Positions 42,926 to 50,664 of a stretch of DNA of 64,000 nucleotides are shown here, piece by piece. The translations under genes were made by a program, and so were the position numbers. The stretch comes from Pseudomonas saxonica (GTDB lineage Bacteria; Pseudomonadota; Gammaproteobacteria; Pseudomonadales; Pseudomonadaceae), in assembly GCF_007858365.1 (NCBI RefSeq), contig NZ_VFIO01000001.1:1178001-1242000 (forward strand). The letters are read 5' to 3'. Each line of letters begins with the position of its first letter. Within the stretch, counting starts at the first letter, position 1. The notes under the pieces are model-generated. The model was not told the origin of the DNA, ran no database searches, and saw nothing but the letters and a program-made list of their open reading frames with translations.

Positions 42926-44089
42926 ATGTCGATCCAGATCGAAGACTATTACGCGCGCGATACCTTCAACAAAATGAAGGCCTTCGCTGACACCCAGGAA
43001 ACGCCGTTCGTGGTGATCGACACTGCCATGATCAGCAAGGCTTACGATGACCTGCGCGCAGGCTTCGAATTCGCCAAGGTGTATTACGCGGTGAAGGCCA
43101 ACCCGGCCGTCGAAATCATTGACCTGCTGCGCGACAAAGGCTCGAGCTTCGACATCGCGTCGATTTATGAGCTGGATAAAGTCATGGACCGCGGTGTTAG
43201 CCCGGACCGCATCAGCTACGGCAACACCATCAAGAAATCCAAAGACATTCGTTATTTCTACGAGAAAGGCGTGCGTCTGTTCTCTACCGACTCCGAAGCT
43301 GACTTGCGCAATATCGCCAAGGCTGCCCCAGGCTCGAAGATTTATGTGCGCATTCTCACCGAAGGTTCCACCACGGCTGACTGGCCACTGTCGCGCAAGT
43401 TCGGCTGCCAGACCGACATGGCCATGGACCTGCTGATTCTGGCCCGTGAATTGGGCTTGGTGCCTTACGGCATTTCCTTCCACGTCGGTTCGCAGCAACG
43501 CGACATCGGTGTATGGGACGCGGCGATTGCCAAGGTCAAAGTGATCTTCGAGCGCCTGAAAGAAGAAGACGGCATCATCCTCAAGCTGATCAACATGGGT
43601 GGCGGCTTCCCGGCCAACTACATCACCCGCACCAACAGCCTGGAAACCTACGCAGAAGAAATCATTCGTTTCCTTAAAGATGACTTCGGCGATGACCTGC
43701 CAGAAATCATTCTGGAACCAGGCCGCTCGCTGATTGCCAACGCCGGCATTCTGGTCAGTGAAGTGGTATTGGTCGCGCGTAAATCGCGTACCGCCGTCGA
43801 GCGTTGGGTGTACACGGACGTGGGCAAATTCTCGGGCCTGATCGAAACGATGGACGAAGCCATCAAGTTCCCGATCTGGACTGAAAAGAAAGGCGAGATG
43901 GAAGAAGTTGTCATCGCTGGTCCGACCTGCGACAGCGCCGACATTATGTATGAGAACTACAAATACGGTCTGCCGCTGAACCTGGCCATTGGCGACCGCT
44001 TGTACTGGCTGTCGACCGGTGCTTACACCACCAGCTACAGCGCGGTCGAATTCAATGGCTTCCCACCGTTGAAATCGTTCTATCTATAA
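42926..44089 (+). CDS. speC: Ornithine decarboxylase, type III fold
   Basis: 387 residues. It is a fold-III pyridoxal phosphate decarboxylase: AKVYYAVKANPAVEIIDLL has the Schiff-base Lys near 53, GISFHVGSQQRD near 190, INMGGGFPANY near 225 the Gly-rich phosphate site, ILEPGRSLIANAGIL near 270 the Glu-Arg pair, and the catalytic Cys in GPTCDSADIMYENY. Length and motifs match the eukaryote-like SpeC of Pseudomonas, not the large biodegradative enzyme of E. coli. It makes putrescine for polyamine synthesis. Symbol by similarity to PAO1 PA4519. Confidence 0.93.
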   Translation: MSIQIEDYYARDTFNKMKAFADTQETPFVVIDTAMISKAYDDLRAGFEFAKVYYAVKANPAVEIIDLLRDKGSSFDIASIYELDKVMDRGVSPDRISYGNTIKKSKDIRYFYEKGVRLFSTDSEADLRNIAKAAPGSKIYVRILTEGSTTADWPLSRKFGCQTDMAMDLLILARELGLVPYGISFHVGSQQRDIGVWDAAIAKVKVIFERLKEEDGIILKLINMGGGFPANYITRTNSLETYAEEIIRFLKDDFGDDLPEIILEPGRSLIANAGILVSEVVLVARKSRTAVERWVYTDVGKFSGLIETMDEAIKFPIWTEKKGEMEEVVIAGPTCDSADIMYENYKYGLPLNLAIGDRLYWLSTGAYTTSYSAVEFNGFPPLKSFYL

Positions 44090-44101
44090 GTAGCGATTGA
44101 T

Positions 44102-44137
44102 CATTGCGCCCGTGAGGTTCATCACATGGGCGCAATG
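44102..44137. terminator. Hairpin between speC and the toxin genes
   Basis: CATTGCGCCC (44102-44111) pairs with GGGCGCAATG (44128-44137). It is placed between convergent genes and may act for both, but has no T-run. Confidence 0.6.
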
Positions 44138-44172
44138 TTCATCACCGATCATTGGGCCTTTGCCCTGCACCT

Positions 44173-45186
44173 TTACACGCGCACCTGACGGAGCAACTGC
44201 TCAAAGGTTAGAAAATGATCAAGTAAGCGGCGCATTTCAACCGCTTCTGCCGTCTGAAATAGCCGGCACTCTCTTGAAAATACGTCTACACACTCAATGA
44301 CGTTGCCGACCTGCTCCACCCACCGTGTCTTAGCTTCGAGCAGACGGTCATAAGCCTCAACCCTTTCTTTACGCGCCTGCAACACCTGAATTTTTTCCTG
44401 GTTATCTGACCGTTCACGGGTATTAACGGTCAACTTTGCTGACACATTCATAATCGCCTGCGCGAGAGAGGAGCGCTTTGCCACTCCTGCGAACAGGTCT
44501 ATGTATTGGCTTAAGCGCTTTAATGCCAGTTCGATAATCTGAGCGTCGACTTTGGGTACGATTGCAATCGAAACCAATAACTCTACTTCTTCAGCCGTGG
44601 GCAATAAAGTTTTGGCTTGCTCTAACCAAAAATCAGTCCCCAACACGGCATCAGCCGCTTTAAGTGCTTGCAGGTCGGCCAATAGCTTTTCTCGCTGCGC
44701 CTGCAACGCCCCCTCCCGTGCGCACAGTATCTTTAAACGGCTTTCATCATAGTCAACCAACTCGCCCGCATAATGTTCAAGGTTTAACGCGTTGAACTCC
44801 TGCTTTAACGCATCCAGGGCCAACCGAACCTCTTCGGTTTTGATGATCACACTCAACAACCGCTTCTTGCTGAGCGCAACCAAACTCTCCAGGCCTTTGC
44901 TCTTCACTGCGTCAGACAAAGTGACTGACTCACTGAGTTCGCGGGTTTGCGTTGCAATGTCGTCCATACCTGAGTTCGAAAGTTTGACTTCCAGCTTCAT
45001 GACTTCGACCACCAGGGCACGACCATGAGTATTCATCATTGCACTGGCCGCCACTACACGCTCCTGCAAACCGGGAATAAACGCATAGTAATTATTGGCC
45101 ACCACCTGATTAAACAGGCGCGTAGCAGACTTGACAGCGGTCATATTCAACGCTCGGTAGAGATTCAAAGAGGTGATTCCATTCAC
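44173..45186 (-). CDS. xaxB: Alpha-xenorhabdolysin-type binary toxin, subunit B (XaxB/YaxB-like)
   Basis: 337 residues from GTG 45186, which has AAGGAG eight bases upstream; the longer frame to 45234 runs back over the end of the A subunit gene. The protein is almost all helical, with long Leu/Glu/Lys-rich stretches (SVTLSDAVKSKGLESLVALS, LKQEFNALNLEHYAGELVDY, SAKLTVNTRERSDNQEKIQV). The only hydrophobic stretch is about residues 190-215 (TAEEVELLVSIAIVPKVDAQ). Length, helix content and pairing with the A subunit match XaxB/YaxB, partner of a two-part alpha pore. It is read convergently with speC and is 19 bases after the A subunit gene. Confidence 0.8.
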   Translation of the reverse strand: MNGITSLNLYRALNMTAVKSATRLFNQVVANNYYAFIPGLQERVVAASAMMNTHGRALVVEVMKLEVKLSNSGMDDIATQTRELSESVTLSDAVKSKGLESLVALSKKRLLSVIIKTEEVRLALDALKQEFNALNLEHYAGELVDYDESRLKILCAREGALQAQREKLLADLQALKAADAVLGTDFWLEQAKTLLPTAEEVELLVSIAIVPKVDAQIIELALKRLSQYIDLFAGVAKRSSLAQAIMNVSAKLTVNTRERSDNQEKIQVLQARKERVEAYDRLLEAKTRWVEQVGNVIECVDVFSRECRLFQTAEAVEMRRLLDHFLTFEQLLRQVRV

Positions 45187-45205
45187 GTGAAGACTCCTTA
45201 TCAAG

Positions 45206-46414
45206 TTAAGGCTTGACCAGTTCATTAAAGGCACTGGAAATCTGAATTGAATAATTTTTAATACTGCGCCACGGATTAATCACCAAGGACAAGTTAAGCG
45301 CAAACAAGTGCAGTTCAGCCATGTTATCCACCTGGTCGAGCTCATCGCTCGCTTCATCCAGATAACGGGCAATATAAGCCCAGACCTGGGACAGTTGTTT
45401 AGCGCCCACTTCCGCAGAAAACATTCGCCCTTGCAGGTCTACAAACTGCTCCTGCAACCCGTCCAGCAAGTCGGCAACACGGTCCACCTCCCTCACTTTT
45501 TCTCGAGCGACTCTTCGTTTATCTATCAGCTGGTTTTTCTGTTTTCGGCATTTTTCTGCTTTATCACCAAACACGCCCCCCGTGATGACGAGACCCAGAG
45601 GGCCAGCAGCCATTCCCGAAAAGGCGAGCCCCACCAGTTTTTTGTAGGTGGCACTCAGGAGTTCGATTTGCTCATCGAGCTCTTCTATCTGATCCACCCA
45701 ATCATCACGTTCACCCAGCTTTCCAGAGTACTTGTAGGCCGAAAGTTTTATCTGAAGAGTCGGAATCAAATCGTCGGTCAAGGTGGTTTCAAACACGCAG
45801 GCCAGCTTTTCAACGTGACTGACCTCCTTGATGAATTTCTGAGTTCGTTCCTGCAACATGGTCAGGTACTGCTTCAAACTGGAAATACCCTTTTTTTCTG
45901 TGGCATTAAGCAGCATTTGGCTCAGTTTCTGGTGTTCCTGATCAGTGAGCTCTTCAAGGGTGCCGGTTAAACGCCGCCCCAATTCAACTTCTTTAATAAG
46001 ATCAAGCAGGGCATTGCCGAACAATAAAAATTCAGCCGAGAACTTTTCTAACTGCCTCGCCAATTCTTTAGTGCCCACCTCCAGTGCAGACCACGTATTC
46101 GCATGCGCAACGATGCTGACATGCATTTTCATGATGCTCTCAGGTTCCAACTCGGGAACGCCGATAGACTCATAATTCAACCGCTGCCGCACATCCTGCA
46201 AACGGGTCGGCAAAACTTGCACATGACGCACATACTGGCGCGTGTTCGCAATATCACCTCGCCGAATCAAGAAACCTAGTTCCTTCTTATCAATACCCGA
46301 CAGCGTGGCACCCGACATGACTTTCAAATACTGCTCGGGCATGTAACTTGCCGCCTCATGCACACTTAGACTTTCAATACTCCCTGCTTCACTTTGAATC
46401 GTTAACGTATTCAC
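45206..46414 (-). CDS. xaxA: Alpha-xenorhabdolysin-type binary toxin, subunit A (XaxA/YaxA-like)
   Basis: 402 residues from GTG 46414, with AAGGAG seven bases upstream; the frame stays open to 46450 but the ribosome binding site favours the GTG and gives the usual length of about 400. Long helices dominate (NTWSALEVGTKELARQLEKF, KFIKEVSHVEKLACVFETTL). A hydrophobic hairpin, YKKLVGLAFSGMAAGPLGLV followed by ITGGVFG (about 265-290), is the membrane-inserting head of ClyA-like alpha toxins. XaxAB of Xenorhabdus and YaxAB of Yersinia lyse eukaryotic cells by a joint pore. No signal peptide is visible; release is probably by lysis or unknown export. The pair interrupts the usual speC-Sel1 neighbourhood. 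Confidence 0.83.
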   Translation of the reverse strand: MNTLTIQSEAGSIESLSVHEAASYMPEQYLKVMSGATLSGIDKKELGFLIRRGDIANTRQYVRHVQVLPTRLQDVRQRLNYESIGVPELEPESIMKMHVSIVAHANTWSALEVGTKELARQLEKFSAEFLLFGNALLDLIKEVELGRRLTGTLEELTDQEHQKLSQMLLNATEKKGISSLKQYLTMLQERTQKFIKEVSHVEKLACVFETTLTDDLIPTLQIKLSAYKYSGKLGERDDWVDQIEELDEQIELLSATYKKLVGLAFSGMAAGPLGLVITGGVFGDKAEKCRKQKNQLIDKRRVAREKVREVDRVADLLDGLQEQFVDLQGRMFSAEVGAKQLSQVWAYIARYLDEASDELDQVDNMAELHLFALNLSLVINPWRSIKNYSIQISSAFNELVKP

Positions 46415-46595
46415 GTTGAGCTCCTTGATACCTATTAACTTCCCTTTCAAAAGGGTAGTGTCGATATCAATTTACTCAACGTGAAAAAACATACTGTGCA
46501 CGTAGGATGCGCACGTTCTCAGGCAAGAAATAAGACCTTTACCTGCGCTTTAAAAAATTAGCGTAAGTAACTGTTACAACAATGACCTTAATTAA
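46415..46595 (-). promoter_or_regulatory. xaxA upstream region
   Basis: AT-rich 181 bases with the toxin promoter and the end of the Sel1 gene region. The run TTTAAAAAATTAGCG lies near 46550. No known regulator site could be recognised. Confidence 0.35.
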
Positions 46596-47360
46596 TCACT
46601 TACTCGCCAAAAGTTCTAACTCATCCAAGCGCTTTTTATAGTCAACGCACACGGCCTGGATGGCGGCAGACCGGCTGGTAAGCAAGGCTGGATAAGCCAC
46701 GCGCAAGAAATTCAAATTGCCGTTATCAAGCGCCTTGCGATACCACACAAGCGCGCTTTCCATCTGACCATTTTCCAACAGCACAGAGGCATAACTGAAC
46801 TGCCCACGGAAATCCCCACCGTATGCCGAGCGCTTGTACCACTCGCAGGCCGCTGCCTTGTCCATGGGGCAATGCACCCCCTCTTCCAGGTAGCGTCCTA
46901 CAAGATTCATCGACTTGGCATGTCCCGCCTCTGCCGCCACTCGATACAGCTTGAGTGCGCCTGCAACGTCTTGCGCCACACCACGCCCGGTGGCCAGCAA
47001 ATTGGCAAAGTTGTAGAGCGCCCAGTCCAGCCCGGCTTCGGCCGCCAGCCGGTACTCATGGCTGGCTTTGGCACAGTCCACAGCCCCGCCCCAGCCATGC
47101 TCCCAGCAACGGCCCAACATGTTGCGAGCCATTAAATGACCGCCGTTGGCTGCAATCTGGAACCAGCGCTTGGCCAGGACTGGATCGCAAGCGATGCCTT
47201 GCCCATCGAGCAAAATCTGACCCAGCAAAGCCTGCCCGTCGACGATGCCTTGTTTGGCTGCCAGTAAAATTGCCTGGGCAGCCCGGGCCGGATTTTCAGC
47301 CAGCATGGCCGTCAGTTGCTGACCATCCAGCTGTTCTTCGCGACGCAGTTGAAAGCTCAT
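46596..47360 (-). CDS. Sel1-like repeat protein
   Basis: 254 residues with at least four Sel1-type helical repeats: GQALLGQILLDGQGIACDPV near 43, ARNMLGRCWEHGWGGAVD near 78, ALYNFANLLATGRGVAQDVA near 113, SMNLVGRYLEEGVHCPMD near 149, and weaker ones to residue 220. Such repeats mediate protein contacts. In PAO1 the same gene (PA4516) follows piuC, and its stop-to-start distance to piuC here is three bases, so the two are cotranscribed and probably iron-controlled. Its exact role in iron uptake is unknown. Confidence 0.88.
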   Translation of the reverse strand: MSFQLRREEQLDGQQLTAMLAENPARAAQAILLAAKQGIVDGQALLGQILLDGQGIACDPVLAKRWFQIAANGGHLMARNMLGRCWEHGWGGAVDCAKASHEYRLAAEAGLDWALYNFANLLATGRGVAQDVAGALKLYRVAAEAGHAKSMNLVGRYLEEGVHCPMDKAAACEWYKRSAYGGDFRGQFSYASVLLENGQMESALVWYRKALDNGNLNFLRVAYPALLTSRSAAIQAVCVDYKKRLDELELLASK

Positions 47361-47363
47361 GGC

Positions 47364-48044
47364 TTAGACCTCGACCCAGCGACGCAACAGGTTGTGATAG
47401 GTGCCGGTGAGCTGGATCAGCGAGGGGTGATCCGGCACGTCGCGTGTCAGTTGCTGAATTGCCCCGTCCATCTCGTACAACAATGTGCGCTGGCTGTCTT
47501 CGCGTACCAGGCTTTGGGTCCAGAAAAACGACGCAAAGCGGGTACCACGGGTGACGGCATTGACCTTATGCAAACTGGTACCGGGGTACAGCACCATATC
47601 GCCCGCGGGCAACTTGACCTGCTGCACACCGTAGGTGTCCTGAATCACCAGCTCACCGCCGTCATAGTCCTCGGGGTTGCTGAAAAACAGGGTGGCCGAC
47701 AAATCAGTGCGCACACGCTCCGGGCTGCCTTTGGGCTGACGCACAGCATTGTCGATATGGAAGTCGAAGCTGCCGCCGCCGGTGTAGCAATTGACCAAAG
47801 GCGGGAACACCTTATGCGGCAAGGCTGCTGACATGAATTGCGGGTTTTGCCACAGCCGATCAATCATCGCCGCGCCGATTTCCTTGGCGAGCGGATGGCC
47901 TTCAGGCAGTTGCAGATTGTGCTTGGCTTTGGCCGACTGGAAGCCGGCGGTGATTTTACCGTCAGCCCACTCCGTCTGCTCCAGCGCCTCGCGAATGCGC
48001 TGTACTTCTTCACGGGAGAACAAGCCGGGAATGTGCAGCAGCAT
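47364..48044 (-). CDS. piuC: Fe2+/2-oxoglutarate-dependent dioxygenase PiuC
   Basis: 226 residues. Prolyl-4-hydroxylase-type fold with the metal site H-x-D in [20 protein letters not shown] near 95-100, distal His in [18 protein letters not shown] near 155 and the Arg that binds 2-oxoglutarate in the same segment. PKHD-type hydroxylase PiuC is the neighbour of the siderophore receptor PiuA in Pseudomonas and is iron-regulated. Its substrate is not known. A Fur box candidate lies 30 bases upstream of the ATG. It diverges from piuA. Confidence 0.93.
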   Translation of the reverse strand: MLLHIPGLFSREEVQRIREALEQTEWADGKITAGFQSAKAKHNLQLPEGHPLAKEIGAAMIDRLWQNPQFMSAALPHKVFPPLVNCYTGGGSFDFHIDNAVRQPKGSPERVRTDLSATLFFSNPEDYDGGELVIQDTYGVQQVKLPAGDMVLYPGTSLHKVNAVTRGTRFASFFWTQSLVREDSQRTLLYEMDGAIQQLTRDVPDHPSLIQLTGTYHNLLRRWVEV

Positions 48045-48073
48045 GGCGCAATACCTGATAGCAAAGGGATGGC

Positions 48074-48092
48074 AATGGTATTGATTCTTATT
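48074..48092 (-). promoter_or_regulatory. Candidate Fur box for piuC
   Basis: On the minus strand AATAAGAATCAATACCATT matches 15 of 19 positions of the Fur-type consensus AATGAGAATGATTATCATT. It lies 30 bases before the piuC start. Confidence 0.75.
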
Positions 48093-48181
48093 GATTGTGT
48101 AAAACCCTGTTAAGGGCTACATAGACGAACGAGTGTGAAAAAACCGTAAAGCCAAATTGTAAAGATTGTAAATTTAGCGCT

Positions 48182-48200
48182 AATAGTAATTGCTCTCAAT
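48182..48200 (+). promoter_or_regulatory. Candidate Fur box for piuA
   Basis: AATAGTAATTGCTCTCAAT matches 13 of 19 positions of the Fur consensus on the + strand, 63 bases before the receptor start. Weaker than the piuC site. Confidence 0.5.
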
Positions 48201-48262
48201 TGATAGGAGTAATTGTTTGCACTATATTTCGCGGCTCAAATTCTGGGGGAAGGGATCTTCAC

Positions 48263-50575
48263 ATGTCGCGCCAACTTATAAAAATACCTGTCAGCTCACC
48301 GCGTTTACTGGCTTCGGCCATCGGTGTTGCGATTACTGCGACCTCGGCTGCGCACATGGCTCAAGCCGCTGAAAGCACTGACAGCAAGGCGCAGGGCAAT
48401 ACCCTTTCCCTTGGCGCGACCACGGTTTCGGGCGAGCAGACTGAACAGTCTTACCAGATTGAAAAGGCCGACTCGCCTAAGTACACCGCACCCCTGATCG
48501 ATACCCCCCGCTCAATCACCATCATCCCGCAGCAACTGATCAAAGACACCGCGGCCACCTCCCTGCAAGATGCGCTGCGCACCGTGCCGGGCGTGACCTT
48601 CGGTGCTGGCGAAGGCGGCAACCCGCAGGGCGACCGACCTTTCATCCGTGGTTTTGACGCGCAGGGTGATACCTACCTGGACGGTGTGCGCGACACTGGC
48701 GCACAGAGCCGCGAAATTTTCGCAGTTGAATCCATTGAAGTTGCCAAGGGCCCGAACTCGGCCTTCGGCGGTCGTGGCGCAGCGGGCGGCACAATCAACA
48801 TGGTCAGCAAAAAGGCCCACTTGGGTAACTCCTTTGATGGCGGTTACACCTGGGGTTCTGACCAGACCCAACGCTACACGCTGGACGGTAACTATCAGTT
48901 CAGTGACACCGTTGCAGGTCGATTGAACCTGATGAGCCACGAAAGCAATGTGGCCGGTCGTGACAGCGTCAACTACGACCGTTGGGGTATTGCACCCTCG
49001 CTGGCGTTCGGCCTGGGTACAGATACCCGCGTCAACATTGATTACTACCACATGGAAAGCAACGACCTGCCGGACTCGGGCATTCCTTATGGTTATTCGG
49101 TGGGTAAAACCCACACCGCCGCCAGCCCCGACCGCCCGAATAACGGCGGCGACAGCAGCAATTTCTACGGCCTGAAAGACCGCGACTTCCGTAAAACCCG
49201 CACCGACATCACCACGCTGGCGTTTGAGCACGACTTCACCGAAGACCTGCACATCAAGAACACCTTGCGCCACGGCAACAGCATGCAGGATTACATCCTG
49301 ACCCAGCCCGATGACAGTAAAGGCAACGTGAACAACGGCAGCGTATGGCGCCGGGCCAACACTCGCGTCAGCAACACGGCCACCACCACCAACCAGACTG
49401 ACCTGTTTGGTGACGTGTACATCGGCGGCTTTAAAAACAGCTACTCGACCGGTATCGAACTGAGCCGTGAGACCAGCAGCAAGTCGTCATACACGGTGAA
49501 CACCGATACCACACCGGGCAGCCCTGGCACTGCCAGCACAAACTGTACGCCGAGCATGATTGGCTCAACCAGCGGCTTTAACTGCACCTCGCTGGGCAAC
49601 CCGAACCCGAATGACCCATGGAACGGCGCCATCGCACGCAACTACGCAGGCACTGATACATCCAGCACCACACGCGCCATTTACGCGATGGACACGTTGG
49701 AACTGTCGCCGGAATGGCTGCTGAACATGGGCCTGCGTTACGACCACTTTGAAACCAAGTACAAGTCGTACACCGCTGATGGCGCCACGACGTATAAAGG
49801 CGATGACACCAGCGATTTCTTCTCCGGCCAACTGGGTCTGGTGTGGAAAGTGCGGCCTAACGGCAGCATCTATGTGTCTTACGCCACCTCGGCGACACCG
49901 CCCGGCTCGATGCTCGGTGAAGGTATGGAAGGCAACGCCTTGGGCGGCACACCGGATCGCACTGGCAAGCTGCTGGCCAGCGACATGGAGCCGGAAGAAA
50001 CCACCAACTACGAGATCGGTACCAAGTGGGATGTGTTCAATGACCGCCTGTCTCTGACGGCTGCCATTTTCCGCACCGAGAAAGAAAACACCCGCGTTCA
50101 GACCGACGCTGACACCTACGAAAACGCCGGTAAAACCCGCGTCGACGGTGTTGAACTGTCGGCTTCCGGGAAGATCACCGACAAATGGCAAGTGTTCGCC
50201 GGTTACACCTACCTGGACGGCAAACAGAAAGATGGCGGCCCGTTGAACAAGGCCACGGATGGCAACCAACTGCCTAACACCCCGAAAAACAGCGCCAGCC
50301 TGTGGACAACGTATGCCATTACGCCAAAGCTGACCGTAGGTGGCGGTGCGTTCTACGTGGATGAAGTGTTTGGTAACGTGGCTAACTCCACCTATGTACC
50401 GGCTTACACCCGCTTCGATGCCATGGCCAGCTACAAGCTGACCAAAAATATCGACCTGCAACTGAACGTGCAAAACCTGACAGACAAGACCTACTACGAC
50501 AAAGCGTTCTCGACCCACTTCGCCAACCAGGCGGCGGGCCGTACAGCCTTGTTGACCACCAGCGTCCACTTCTAA
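48263..50575 (+). CDS. piuA: TonB-dependent siderophore receptor (PiuA/Fiu-like)
   Basis: 770 residues from ATG 48263; the frame is open back to 48200 but AAGGGA precedes this ATG. Signal sequence LLASAIGVAITATSAAHMAQA, cleavage near residue 36. The plug has SYQIEKADSPKYTAPLIDTP, RSITIIPQQLIKDTAATSLQ, LRTVPGVTFGAGEGGNPQGD and RPFIRGFDAQGDTYLDGVRD. The barrel ends NLTDKTYYDKAFSTHFANQA and a final strand TALLTTSVHF with terminal Phe. It transports catechol-type ferric siderophores; PiuA-like receptors also admit catechol-linked antibiotics. Divergent from piuC, and followed by a terminator. Confidence 0.95.
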   Translation: MSRQLIKIPVSSPRLLASAIGVAITATSAAHMAQAAESTDSKAQGNTLSLGATTVSGEQTEQSYQIEKADSPKYTAPLIDTPRSITIIPQQLIKDTAATSLQDALRTVPGVTFGAGEGGNPQGDRPFIRGFDAQGDTYLDGVRDTGAQSREIFAVESIEVAKGPNSAFGGRGAAGGTINMVSKKAHLGNSFDGGYTWGSDQTQRYTLDGNYQFSDTVAGRLNLMSHESNVAGRDSVNYDRWGIAPSLAFGLGTDTRVNIDYYHMESNDLPDSGIPYGYSVGKTHTAASPDRPNNGGDSSNFYGLKDRDFRKTRTDITTLAFEHDFTEDLHIKNTLRHGNSMQDYILTQPDDSKGNVNNGSVWRRANTRVSNTATTTNQTDLFGDVYIGGFKNSYSTGIELSRETSSKSSYTVNTDTTPGSPGTASTNCTPSMIGSTSGFNCTSLGNPNPNDPWNGAIARNYAGTDTSSTTRAIYAMDTLELSPEWLLNMGLRYDHFETKYKSYTADGATTYKGDDTSDFFSGQLGLVWKVRPNGSIYVSYATSATPPGSMLGEGMEGNALGGTPDRTGKLLASDMEPEETTNYEIGTKWDVFNDRLSLTAAIFRTEKENTRVQTDADTYENAGKTRVDGVELSASGKITDKWQVFAGYTYLDGKQKDGGPLNKATDGNQLPNTPKNSASLWTTYAITPKLTVGGGAFYVDEVFGNVANSTYVPAYTRFDAMASYKLTKNIDLQLNVQNLTDKTYYDKAFSTHFANQAAGRTALLTTSVHF

Positions 50576-50593
50576 ACCGGTTTAGCGCTGAAC

Positions 50594-50624
50594 AAGCCCC
50601 GCCCATTCAATGGCCGGGGCTTTT
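50594..50624 (+). terminator. Intrinsic terminator after piuA
   Basis: AAGCCCCG (50594-50601) pairs with CGGGGCTT (50615-50622), then T-run. Confidence 0.9.
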
Positions 50625-50664
50625 GTGTGAAAGCCCCACCCATTGAGCGAGCAAGGCGGTCGTC

